A stretch of DNA of 64,000 bases, taken from an uncultured Pelagibacteraceae bacterium (GTDB lineage Bacteria > Pseudomonadota > Alphaproteobacteria > Pelagibacterales > Pelagibacteraceae). A model generated the notes under the pieces. It was not told the origin of the DNA. It was given only the letters and a program-made list of their open reading frames with translations, and did no database searches. Shown in pieces: positions 56,292 through 64,000 of this stretch; the first letter of the stretch is position 1; each line of letters opens with the position of its first letter. The stretch covers positions 151,403 through 215,402 of the forward strand of contig CACICB010000001.1 of the NCBI GenBank assembly GCA_902585045.1, written 5' to 3'. Both the position numbers and the translations under genes were made by a program.

Positions 56292-56615
56292 ATGGCTTTT
56301 TACGAAAATACTATAGTAGCTAAACAAGATTTAGCTGAAAAAGAATTAGAAATAATTAAAAAGACTTACAACGAGTTAATAAATAGTTCGTCGGGTAAAG
56401 TCCTTAAAATTGAAGAATGGGGTTTGCTTAACTTAGCAAATAAGATCAAGAACTATAGAAAAGGGTTTTATATCCACTATAAATTTGAGGGAGATAAAAA
56501 CACTTTGGATGCTATTGATAAAAAAATTAAAGTTGATGGAAAAATTATTAGATATCTAACAGTGAGATATAAAAAGCTAGACATTAAAAAAGAATTTTTC
56601 AAAAAAGAAAAGTAA
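56292..56615 (+). CDS. rpsF: 30S ribosomal protein S6
   Basis: 107 residues: FYENTIVAKQDLAEKELE at the N-terminus and EEWGLLNLANKIKNYRKGFYIHYKF in the middle are typical of S6. It lacks a long glutamate tail and ends in a basic KKEFFKKEK. It forms a complex with S18, which is encoded next, sharing one base in TAATG. Confidence 0.97.
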   Translation: MAFYENTIVAKQDLAEKELEIIKKTYNELINSSSGKVLKIEEWGLLNLANKIKNYRKGFYIHYKFEGDKNTLDAIDKKIKVDGKIIRYLTVRYKKLDIKKEFFKKEK

Positions 56616-56887
56616 TGAAAAGAAAGAATAAAAAATTTCAAAGAAAAAATACAGGGTCTTTAAATAAGCTTAGTTTATTCCAAAAATCTGATGGAAAATT
56701 TTCAAAAAAATGTCCTCTTTCTATTAAAAATCCACCGATAATTGATTATAAAAACATAAGCTTACTTAAAAAATACGTATCTGATAATGGAAAAATAATG
56801 TCTTCAAAGATTACTTCAGTTTCATACAATAAGCAGAGAAAATTAACTCGTGAAATTAAAAAAGCTAAAATTTTAGGTTTAATCTAA
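56615..56887 (+). CDS. rpsR: 30S ribosomal protein S18
   Basis: 90 residues with CPLSIKNPPIIDYKNISLLKKYVSDNGKIMSSKITSVS-type core (read in parts), a classical S18 pattern, and REIKKAKILGLI at the end. An N-terminal basic extension of about 25 residues precedes the core. It shares one base with both rpsF and rplI. Confidence 0.97.
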   Translation: MKRKNKKFQRKNTGSLNKLSLFQKSDGKFSKKCPLSIKNPPIIDYKNISLLKKYVSDNGKIMSSKITSVSYNKQRKLTREIKKAKILGLI

Positions 56888-57342
56888 TGGAAATAATATT
56901 GTTAGAAAATATTCTTAACCTAGGAAATATAGGAGATAAAGTTAAAGTAAAAAATGGGTATGGTAGAAACTATCTTCTTAAAGAAGGTAAGGCCCTGAGG
57001 TTTAATAAAGAAAACCTCGACTTAGTGAATAAAAAAAAAGATGAATTGAAAAGAAAAAATCTAGAAATTAAAAATAAATTTAAAGAAATTGCTAAGCTAG
57101 TTAATAATAAAATATTTACGTTTTCAAAAGAAAGTAAAGAAAACGGAGATTTATATGGTTCAATTAAGCCTAAAGAGATATCAAATTTGATAAAAGAAAA
57201 AACAAACGCTGATGTAAGTCCATCTCAAATAATACTAAAAGAGGAGTTAAATAAAATTGGCACCTACAAAGTAGATATAAATTTTCACTCAGAAGTAAAA
57301 GCAAATATTTCTTTGAAAATTAGTAAAATTCAAACAAAATAA
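56887..57342 (+). CDS. rplI: 50S ribosomal protein L9
   Basis: 151 residues. The N-terminal domain MEIILLENILNLGNIGDKV with GYGRNYLLKEGKA is diagnostic. A long charged helix (about 50-75) links to the C-terminal domain (DLYGSIKPKEISNLI). It is last of the rpsF-rpsR-rplI group; dnaB follows 74 bases on, as in many Proteobacteria. Confidence 0.97.
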   Translation: MEIILLENILNLGNIGDKVKVKNGYGRNYLLKEGKALRFNKENLDLVNKKKDELKRKNLEIKNKFKEIAKLVNNKIFTFSKESKENGDLYGSIKPKEISNLIKEKTNADVSPSQIILKEELNKIGTYKVDINFHSEVKANISLKISKIQTK

Positions 57343-57416
57343 CTTTTCCACAGATCATAAAAAAAAGTGTGTAACTTTTACCTTTATTAAGAGTCAACTG
57401 AGCCTATTATGTACAA

Positions 57417-58844
57417 GTGGAAGAAATTAAAACAATCGTCAATAAATCGGAAAATGAACAACCCTCAAATATTGAAGCTGAGCAAGCTTTGTTAGGTTCA
57501 ATACTTGTAAATAATGATATAATAGATGAAGTTACGAGTATTGTGGAGTCATCCATTTTTTACGATCCAGCTCATATAAAAATATTTGAAGTTATTCAGA
57601 GTTTAAATAACAAGGGAATGATTGCTAATCCAATTACTTTAAAAAATTTTTTTGAAAAAGATAATATGCTCGCAGAAGTTGGTGGAACAGAATATTTGGT
57701 AAAACTCACAAGATTTTCAAGCTCTCCTAAACAAGCAGTTGATTATGCAAAAATTGTCCATGAAATGTATCTTAGACGAGAATTAATTTTAATTTCAAAT
57801 AAGCTAACTTCGGATACTTTAAGTGCTAGCTCAGATGAACAAAATTCTGAAAGCATTATAGAAGAAACAGAAAAATCACTTTACGATTTAGCAGAAAAAG
57901 GAACCTTCTCTCAATCTTATTTGAAATTTAATCAGGCACTAGACCAGACTATACAGATGGCAACAATGGCAATGCAAAGTGATCAAGGTATCGTTGGAGT
58001 TCCAACTGGTTTAACTGATTTAGATGAAAAGTTAGGCGGCTTACACAAATCTGATCTAATTATTTTAGCTGGAAGACCTTCTATGGGAAAAACCGCTCTA
58101 GCGACTAATATTGCTTACAACGCAGCACAGCATATTTCAAAAAGAGAGGAGAAATCATCAGTTGCTTTTTTTTCATTAGAGATGTCATCTGAGCAATTAT
58201 CTACAAGGATTTTATCTGAGCAAGCTAAAATCAGATCTGATGACATTAGACGAGGAAAAGTTTCAGAGGAAGAAATTAACAGATACATTGAGACCTCAAG
58301 AAATATATACAATCTTCCTTTGTTTATAGACGAAACTCCTGCTATCACTATAGCAACATTAAGTAATAGAGCTAGACGAATAAAAAGACTCCATGGATTA
58401 AACTTAGTGGTTGTTGATTATATTCAATTAATGAGGACCAGCTCGAATAAAAATGATGGTAGAGTTCAAGAAATTTCTGAAATTACTCAAGGTTTAAAAG
58501 CTTTAGCAAAAGAATTATCAGTACCTGTATTGGCTTTGTCTCAATTGTCTAGAGCAGTGGAACAAAGAGATGATAAACAACCTCAGTTAGCTGATTTAAG
58601 AGAGTCAGGATCAATAGAGCAAGATGCAGATGTTGTTATGTTTGTATATAGAGAAGCTTATTATTTAGAGAGAAAACAGCCTAAATTAGGTTCTATTGAG
58701 CATGCAGAATGGCAATCAAAGATGAATGATGTAAATGGTCTTGCTGACATTATACTTGGAAAGCAAAGGCATGGACCAACTGGTACTGTAAAAGTCGAGT
58801 TTGAGGGGATTTACACAAAATTCAAAGATTTAAGCAAAAATTAG
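57417..58844 (+). CDS. dnaB: Replicative DNA helicase DnaB
   Basis: 475 residues. The N-terminal domain (about 15-120, PSNIEAEQALLGSILVNN) binds primase, and the RecA-like C-terminal domain has Walker A GRPSMGKTA at 219-227, FSLEMSSEQLSTRI, LVVVDYIQLM (Walker B) and DLRESGSIEQDADVV. It unwinds DNA at the fork as a hexamer. The start is a GTG at 57417; an ATG eight bases before is out of frame. Confidence 0.97.
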   Translation: MEEIKTIVNKSENEQPSNIEAEQALLGSILVNNDIIDEVTSIVESSIFYDPAHIKIFEVIQSLNNKGMIANPITLKNFFEKDNMLAEVGGTEYLVKLTRFSSSPKQAVDYAKIVHEMYLRRELILISNKLTSDTLSASSDEQNSESIIEETEKSLYDLAEKGTFSQSYLKFNQALDQTIQMATMAMQSDQGIVGVPTGLTDLDEKLGGLHKSDLIILAGRPSMGKTALATNIAYNAAQHISKREEKSSVAFFSLEMSSEQLSTRILSEQAKIRSDDIRRGKVSEEEINRYIETSRNIYNLPLFIDETPAITIATLSNRARRIKRLHGLNLVVVDYIQLMRTSSNKNDGRVQEISEITQGLKALAKELSVPVLALSQLSRAVEQRDDKQPQLADLRESGSIEQDADVVMFVYREAYYLERKQPKLGSIEHAEWQSKMNDVNGLADIILGKQRHGPTGTVKVEFEGIYTKFKDLSKN

Positions 58845-58897
58845 ACCTAGTTTTTTCTTTAGTTATAAATAAATTACGATATATCTGAATTAGTCTG

Positions 58898-61372
58898 ATG
58901 TTATCTTATATTTATAAAAAATTTGTAATTGATTTTTCAAAAATAACACTCTTGCTGTTAATAGTTTTAATATTTTTTTCTCTATACAAGGCTAAAGATT
59001 TTAATTTAGACGCCTCCTCAGATGCACTCCTTTTAGAAGGAGATAAAGACCTTAAATATTTAAGAGAGGTTAATGAGAGATACAAGTCAAAAGACTTTTT
59101 AGTTCTGACTTACACTCCTGTTTCAAGCTTTACCGACAAAGAAACCATACTTAATTTACAGCTACTTAAATCAAAAATTGAAAAATTGACCTGGGTTGAT
59201 AGCGTAATTACGATTATTGATGTTCCGTTATTAAAAAGTACAGATGAAAATTTAATGGATAGATTAAATAATTATAAAACTTTGGCTTACCCTGAAATCG
59301 ATAGAGATAGAGGATTTGAGGAGATTTTGAATAGTCCATTATATAAAAATTATGTAATTAGTGAGGATGGGAAAACTTCAGGAATAGTTGTTTATTTAAA
59401 AAAGGATGAAAGATTAGCTGAATACATTAAAATAAAAGATAAATATTATAATCAGTCAATTGAAAGTGGTTTAAAAAATGAGGAGAAAAAAAACTATAAA
59501 AAATTATTAAAAGAATATGAGGAATATAAAAATCTTTATAACACTCGAAATCATCAGAATATAAAGGAAATAAGAGATATCATAAATAAATATGGAGAAA
59601 ATGCAAAAATTCATTTAGGTGGCATTCCAATGATTGCTGACGATATGATGAGTTTTATAAAAAATGATATAATTGTTTTTGGAGTTGGAGTATTTTTTTT
59701 TATAATTTTTACTCTGTGGTTTATTTTTAAAAAAATCAAATGGGTAGTTATGCCCTTATTAGGTTGTGCTACTTCAGTTATAATAATGATTGGCCTTCTT
59801 GGTTTGGTTGGTTGGAAAGTGACTGTAATTTCCTCGAATTTTATCGCTTTAATGCTCATACTAAACATGGCAATGAATATTCATCTTACTGTAAGATTTT
59901 TACAATTAAGGAAAGAATTTCCACTTTTATCTAAAGAAGAGACGATAATTTTAGCAAGTAAAAAAATGTTGCCTCCTATAAGCTATACAGTTTTAACAAC
60001 TATTTGTGCTTTTTTGTCATTAATTTTTAGTGGAATAAAACCTATTATTGATTTTGGATGGATGATGACTTTAGGGTTACTGGTTTCAATAATAGTAACT
60101 TTTATGCTATTACCTTCTCTGTTAAATATTTTTGCAAAAGAAAGTGAATTAAAAATAAAGGATAAAGAAAAGTCTCTTATAACATCTTTACTTGCATCTA
60201 TTGCTAAAAAGAACAAAATTTTAATATTTATTCCTACAATAATTATAATCTTTTTAAGTATATTCGGAATATCAAAACTAGAGGTAGAAAATAGTTTTAT
60301 AAATTATTTTGATAAAGAAACTGAAATTTATAAAGGTATGAAAAAAATTGATGATGAACTTGGAGGTACTACTCCTTTGAACGTAATACTTAAATTTCCA
60401 TCAAAAAAAAACAAAAAGATAGATGATGATGAATTTTCCGAATGGGATGAGGATAATGAGAAAGATAAGGACAGAGCGAAATATTGGTTTACTAGAGATA
60501 AAATGGATAAAATCCTCGAAGTCCATGATTATTTGGAATCCTTGCCTGAAATAGGAAAAGTTTTATCATTTGGATCTATTTTAAGAGTTGCAGAAGATTT
60601 GAATAAAAAAGAGTTACAAAGTTTAGAAATAGCAGTTTTATATAGCAAAATTCCAGAGGAGATAAAAAGAGAAATTATATCACCTTATATCTCTGTTGAG
60701 AATGATGAGGCTAGAGTTTCTGTAAGAGTAAAAGATTCTCTGGATAATTTAAGAAGAGATGATCTTATAAAAAAAATTGACAATGATCTAAACATAAAAT
60801 TGAAGTTAGATAAAGAAGAGTATAAATTAGCAGGTGTATTAATTCTGTTCAACAATTTGCTACAAAGTTTATTCAAGTCTCAAATTCTTACATTAGGAAT
60901 AGTTATGCTAGGTATATTTTTAATGTTTTTTATCTTATTTAGAAATATTGCTTTATCTTTCATCGGTATAGTACCCAATTTTATTGCTGCTTTTTTTATA
61001 CTTGGAATAATTGGTTTTATGAACATTCCACTTGATATGATGACAATCACGATTGCCGCAATAACTATTGGAATAGCAGTAGATAATAGCATACATTATA
61101 TTTATAGATTCAAGGAGGAATTTGAAAAAATCAAAGACTATAATCAAACTTTAGATAGATGCCATCAAACTGTAGGAATTGCAATTTTAAATACCTCAAT
61201 AACAATTGTATTTGGATTTTCTATTCTTGTTTTGTCGAATTTTATCCCAACAATTTATTTTGGTCTCTTCACAGGAATAGCTATGCTATTAGCAATGATT
61301 TCAGTATTAACATTACTTCCAAAATTACTTTTGGTTTATAAGCCTTTTGGTTATGGGACAAAGCCTTTGTAA
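58898..61372 (+). CDS. MMPL/RND-superfamily exporter (HpnN-like)
   Basis: 824 residues with two repeats, each made of one helix, a large periplasmic loop and five further helices (first loop about 35-250, second about 450-660). The SSNFIALMLILNMAMNIHLTVRF and ITIAAITIGIAVDNSIHYIYRF segments match the MMPL transmembrane motif with the conserved Asp. An acidic/lysine-rich stretch (about 505-530) interrupts the second loop. Relatives carry lipids such as hopanoids to the outer membrane. The substrate cannot be read here. Its stop shares one base with cvpA. Confidence 0.85.
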   Translation: MLSYIYKKFVIDFSKITLLLLIVLIFFSLYKAKDFNLDASSDALLLEGDKDLKYLREVNERYKSKDFLVLTYTPVSSFTDKETILNLQLLKSKIEKLTWVDSVITIIDVPLLKSTDENLMDRLNNYKTLAYPEIDRDRGFEEILNSPLYKNYVISEDGKTSGIVVYLKKDERLAEYIKIKDKYYNQSIESGLKNEEKKNYKKLLKEYEEYKNLYNTRNHQNIKEIRDIINKYGENAKIHLGGIPMIADDMMSFIKNDIIVFGVGVFFFIIFTLWFIFKKIKWVVMPLLGCATSVIIMIGLLGLVGWKVTVISSNFIALMLILNMAMNIHLTVRFLQLRKEFPLLSKEETIILASKKMLPPISYTVLTTICAFLSLIFSGIKPIIDFGWMMTLGLLVSIIVTFMLLPSLLNIFAKESELKIKDKEKSLITSLLASIAKKNKILIFIPTIIIIFLSIFGISKLEVENSFINYFDKETEIYKGMKKIDDELGGTTPLNVILKFPSKKNKKIDDDEFSEWDEDNEKDKDRAKYWFTRDKMDKILEVHDYLESLPEIGKVLSFGSILRVAEDLNKKELQSLEIAVLYSKIPEEIKREIISPYISVENDEARVSVRVKDSLDNLRRDDLIKKIDNDLNIKLKLDKEEYKLAGVLILFNNLLQSLFKSQILTLGIVMLGIFLMFFILFRNIALSFIGIVPNFIAAFFILGIIGFMNIPLDMMTITIAAITIGIAVDNSIHYIYRFKEEFEKIKDYNQTLDRCHQTVGIAILNTSITIVFGFSILVLSNFIPTIYFGLFTGIAMLLAMISVLTLLPKLLLVYKPFGYGTKPL

Positions 61373-61917
61373 TGTTGGAAAATATTAATAATATTTTAAA
61401 TTTTATTAATTTATTCGACATAATTGCTGCAAGTGTTATGGCCTACAGCATAATTCAATGTTTTTTAAAGGGTTTTTCACTAAGCTTGATTTCTTTTATG
61501 AAATGGGTGCTTTCTACAATCATTACAATAATTTCAGTACCAAAACTTCAACCATATGTAAGCGATTATATTGAATCTGAATTTATTAACAATATTGGAT
61601 TAGGTATAGCAATTTTTATTTTTACATTATTTATACTTATAGTAATTGGTAAAGCTATAAATAGAGCAGTCACATGGACCGGAGTTGGCTCAATTGATAA
61701 AACTTTTGGCTTTTTATTTGGTATTTTTAAGGGTTATATAGTTTGTGTGTGCATATTTACGATATTAAATTGGTTTTATCCTTATAATAATTGGGGTATA
61801 TCTGCAGATAAAGCAAAATCATTTAATATAATTTACAAAGGAAGTGAATTATTAATTGAAGAATTTCCTTCAACTAAAGATTTTATTGATACGAAAGAGA
61901 AAATTGAAAAAATTTAA
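61372..61917 (+). CDS. cvpA: CvpA-family membrane protein
   Basis: 181 residues with four hydrophobic helices (about 15-35, 42-60, 75-98 and 120-140). The signature FDIIAASVMAYSIIQCFLKGF near the start and a VGSIDKTFGFLFGIFKGYIV segment (about 105-124) are typical of CvpA/colicin V production proteins. Location immediately before purF is conserved across Proteobacteria. Biochemical role unclear. Its end overlaps the probable purF start by 14 bases. Confidence 0.92.
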   Translation: MLENINNILNFINLFDIIAASVMAYSIIQCFLKGFSLSLISFMKWVLSTIITIISVPKLQPYVSDYIESEFINNIGLGIAIFIFTLFILIVIGKAINRAVTWTGVGSIDKTFGFLFGIFKGYIVCVCIFTILNWFYPYNNWGISADKAKSFNIIYKGSELLIEEFPSTKDFIDTKEKIEKI

Positions 61918-63355
61918 TCAAGATAAATTAAGAGAGGAATGTGGAGTTTTTGGAATCTCTAATCATATTGACGCCTCAGCACTAGTAGCATTAGGGTTAC
62001 ATGCTTTGCAACATAGAGGGCAAGAAGGATGTGGTATAGTATCATTTGATGGAAAAAATTATCACTCTGAAAAAAGACAGGGATTAGTCGGAGATCATTT
62101 TACTAATTCAGAAACTATAAAAAAATTACCTGGAAAATTCGCAATCGGTCATAATAGATATTCCACTACTGGTGAAACATCTTTAAGAAATATTCAACCA
62201 TTTTTTGCTGATTTGCATATAGGAGGTCTAAGCGTGGCCCACAATGGAAATTTGACAAACGCGCTTCTTTTAAGGGAAAATCTTGTAAAAGATGGAGCAA
62301 TATTTAGAACCACAAGTGATACAGAAACAATTGTCCAGCTTATTGCAAAATCTAAAAGGGTTAAATTTTTGGACAAATTAATTGATACACTTTTTCAAAT
62401 TCAAGGAGGATACTCATTAATTCTCATGACGAATAAAAAATTAGTGGGTGTAAGAGATCCATTTGGAATAAGGCCACTGGTTATTGGAAAACTAAACAAT
62501 TCTTATATTTTTGCTTCAGAAACTTGCGCTTTAGATATTGTTGGAGCAAAATTTATAAGGGAGGTAGAAAATGGGGAAATAGTATTTGTTGAAAATGAGA
62601 AACTCGAAAGCATAAAGCCATTCCCAATACAAAAATCTAGACCATGTGTATTTGAATATATTTATTTTGCAAGACCAGACAGTTTAATTAATGGAAAATG
62701 TGCTTATGAGTATAGAAAAAACTTGGGAGTCGAGCTTGCTAAAGAAACAGATATAAATTCGGATTTTGTTGTTCCAGTACCAGACTCTGGCGTACCAGCT
62801 GCACTCGGTTATGCTGAACAATCGAAAAAAGTATTTGAGTTAGGTCTAATAAGGAACCATTACGTTGGTAGAACATTCATCGAGCCAACACAAAATATAA
62901 GAAGTTTAGGTGTAAAATTAAAGCTTAGCTCCACCAAAACAATAGTAAAGGGTAAATCAATAATTTTAATTGACGACTCTCTAGTTAGAGGAACTACATG
63001 TCATAAAATTGTTAAAATGCTTTATGAGAATGGCGCTAGTGAAGTTCACGTAAGAATAGCATGTCCAGAAATAAAGTATCCTGACTTTTACGGAGTAGAT
63101 ATGCCGACTGAGAACGAATTACTTGCTCACAAAAAAAACATAAACGAAATGACTGAATATATAAATGCCAAAACTTTGAAGTTTTTAAGTATAGATGGTC
63201 TTTACAAGGCTTTAGCAGGAGCAAAAAGAAACGATAATTATCCGCAATTTAGCGATCATTACTTTACTGGAGATTATCCAATTAAACCAGCAGATAAACT
63301 AAAAGGATTAAAAATTAAACAGTTATCACTATTAAGTGGAAAGTCTAGTAGTTAA
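61904..63355 (+). CDS. purF: Amidophosphoribosyltransferase (glutamine PRPP amidotransferase)
   Basis: First committed step of purine synthesis. The conserved N-terminus has REECGVFGIS. No in-frame ATG exists before the cysteine; the best start is the TTG at 61904, giving 483 residues and placing the catalytic N-terminal nucleophile at Cys13 after a 12-residue propeptide that must be removed. The glutaminase domain (about 13-250) is followed by the phosphoribosyltransferase domain with IILIDDSLVRGTT. A longer frame from TTG at 61856 is possible. The stop is nested with the next gene in TTAA. Confidence 0.95.
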   Translation: MKKFNQDKLREECGVFGISNHIDASALVALGLHALQHRGQEGCGIVSFDGKNYHSEKRQGLVGDHFTNSETIKKLPGKFAIGHNRYSTTGETSLRNIQPFFADLHIGGLSVAHNGNLTNALLLRENLVKDGAIFRTTSDTETIVQLIAKSKRVKFLDKLIDTLFQIQGGYSLILMTNKKLVGVRDPFGIRPLVIGKLNNSYIFASETCALDIVGAKFIREVENGEIVFVENEKLESIKPFPIQKSRPCVFEYIYFARPDSLINGKCAYEYRKNLGVELAKETDINSDFVVPVPDSGVPAALGYAEQSKKVFELGLIRNHYVGRTFIEPTQNIRSLGVKLKLSSTKTIVKGKSIILIDDSLVRGTTCHKIVKMLYENGASEVHVRIACPEIKYPDFYGVDMPTENELLAHKKNINEMTEYINAKTLKFLSIDGLYKALAGAKRNDNYPQFSDHYFTGDYPIKPADKLKGLKIKQLSLLSGKSSS

Positions 63356-64000
63356 TTTATAACCGTCAATCTATTCTTAAAATCAAAATACACCATCGAT
63401 CCATCAATGAAAATTGGAGAAGTATTAAGTTTATTCGGAAGTTTAGTAATATTAATTAGATTACCATTTAGATCAAACTTGAGTAAGAAAGAGTTTTTTA
63501 AAAATATAAAAATTTTATTGTTAACTAGCATCATATTTTTAATTTGAACCTCTTTTTTTTTACTATTTAAATAATTAGCTATTTCTTGATTTATGTCTAA
63601 AGAATATAATATTTCTCCATCATCCATATTTGTTGCAATCAAAAAATTATTTTTACTTATTGTGAAAAAATATTGGTCAATAATTATTGGTTTTACAATC
63701 GAGCTGAAATTTTTTTTAAAAACTATCCTACCTGTCTTGGCATCTATAATAAAAGTAAATTGATTTGAGCTAATTACAATCTTTTTATTGTTATTGACTA
63801 TTTGATTTCCAAAAAAAAGATTACTAGGGTTTATATCTAAAGATTGATTTAAATTTACGAACCACTTTATTTGCATATTTTTTTTATCTACACCATATAA
63901 AGATCCATAAGTATTTAAAAAAAAGATATAACCATTATTTAAAGATAAATTATTTATGAATCTATTTTTTACAATAGTCTCTTCTGTTGGAATTAGTTTT
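63352..64000 (-). CDS. BamB-like beta-propeller protein (partial, 5' end outside window)
   Basis: The frame stays open through the window edge, so the Met at 63876 is internal. By hand the upstream codons read NGYIFFLNTYGSLYGVDKKN before MQIKWFVNLNQS. Repeats such as VISSNQFTFIIDAKTGRIVFKKNF and LIATNMDDGEILYSLDI are PQQ-type propeller blades (G/A-x-T-G-x-I/V pattern). About 215 residues are seen. BamB, a lipoprotein of the Bam complex, is the closest idea; an N-terminal lipobox would lie outside. Function by inference only. Confidence 0.75.
   Translation of the reverse strand, partial: KLIPTEETIVKNRFINNLSLNNGYIFFLNTYGSLYGVDKKNMQIKWFVNLNQSLDINPSNLFFGNQIVNNNKKIVISSNQFTFIIDAKTGRIVFKKNFSSIVKPIIIDQYFFTISKNNFLIATNMDDGEILYSLDINQEIANYLNSKKKEVQIKNMMLVNNKIFIFLKNSFLLKFDLNGNLINITKLPNKLNTSPIFIDGSMVYFDFKNRLTVIN

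Noticed and set aside
57344..57352. DnaA-box-like TTTTCCACA before dnaB
   Set aside because: It is a single near match (one mismatch to TTATCCACA) without a cluster, AT-rich unwinding repeats or dnaA/parAB neighbours, so it does not support an origin.
1..64000. Insertion sequences, prophage, CRISPR arrays or toxin-antitoxin pairs
   Set aside because: No transposase or integrase motifs, no regularly spaced direct repeats and no small paired genes were seen; nearly every base is assigned to core genes.

Overview
The window looks like chromosomal core of a streamlined marine alphaproteobacterium of the SAR11 (Pelagibacterales) type. This is inferred from the strong AT bias, the lysine/asparagine/isoleucine-rich proteins, the near absence of intergenic DNA, and the gene content: an alphaproteobacterial nuo operon with a detached NDUFA12-type factor, tig-clpP-clpX-lon, an IscR-headed SUF operon, and a class II ribonucleotide reductase tail domain. 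There is no insertion sequence, prophage, CRISPR array or rRNA. Three tRNA genes (Asp, Val, Leu) are present.

Layout. 1-2588 (minus): nuoABCD, start of the complex I operon, nuoD cut by the window edge. 2748-2909: tRNA-Val and tRNA-Asp. 3010-7028: a small surface-polysaccharide pocket beside the tRNAs, with a zinc-ribbon membrane protein, an 850-residue SDR + cupin + C-methyltransferase fusion and a GT17 glycosyltransferase. 7031-12895 (minus): tRNA-Leu, tig, clpP, clpX, lon (protein folding and turnover). 12924-17477: a WecA-like sugar-phosphate transferase, an EamA transporter, glnA and an acyltransferase. 17497-23613 (minus): iscR-sufBCDS-sufU-sufT-sufA, the only Fe-S assembly system visible here. 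23744-32434: hydrolase, anmK, tyrS, an AsmA-like protein, prfB with its programmed +1 frameshift, and mrcA. 32579-39328: RNase E/G, thiSG, aroQ-accB-accC, DUF2155, an NDUFA12-type protein and a free-standing NrdJ tail domain. 39325-46279: aspS, an Hda-like DnaA paralogue, DUF2066, purMN, ndk, pepA. 46413-53677: lptF-lptG-lptD-surA-pdxA-rsmA (outer-membrane biogenesis). 53643-58844: gmk, acpP, fabG, fabD, rpsF-rpsR-rplI, dnaB. 58898-64000: an MMPL/RND exporter, cvpA, purF and a BamB-like beta-propeller running off the end.

Most of the window is ordinary core metabolism. The points I find most worth a second look are the three-domain sugar enzyme; an IscR type-1-like box plus a Fur-box-like palindrome ahead of the suf operon, with a related palindrome ahead of nuoA; a cysteine-free RNase E/G lacking the zinc-link motif; the orphan NrdJ tail domain; tRNA-Leu placed 7 nt before tig; and six convergent gene pairs whose two stop codons are nested in one four-base word. 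I did not find convincing evidence of a wholly new multigene system.
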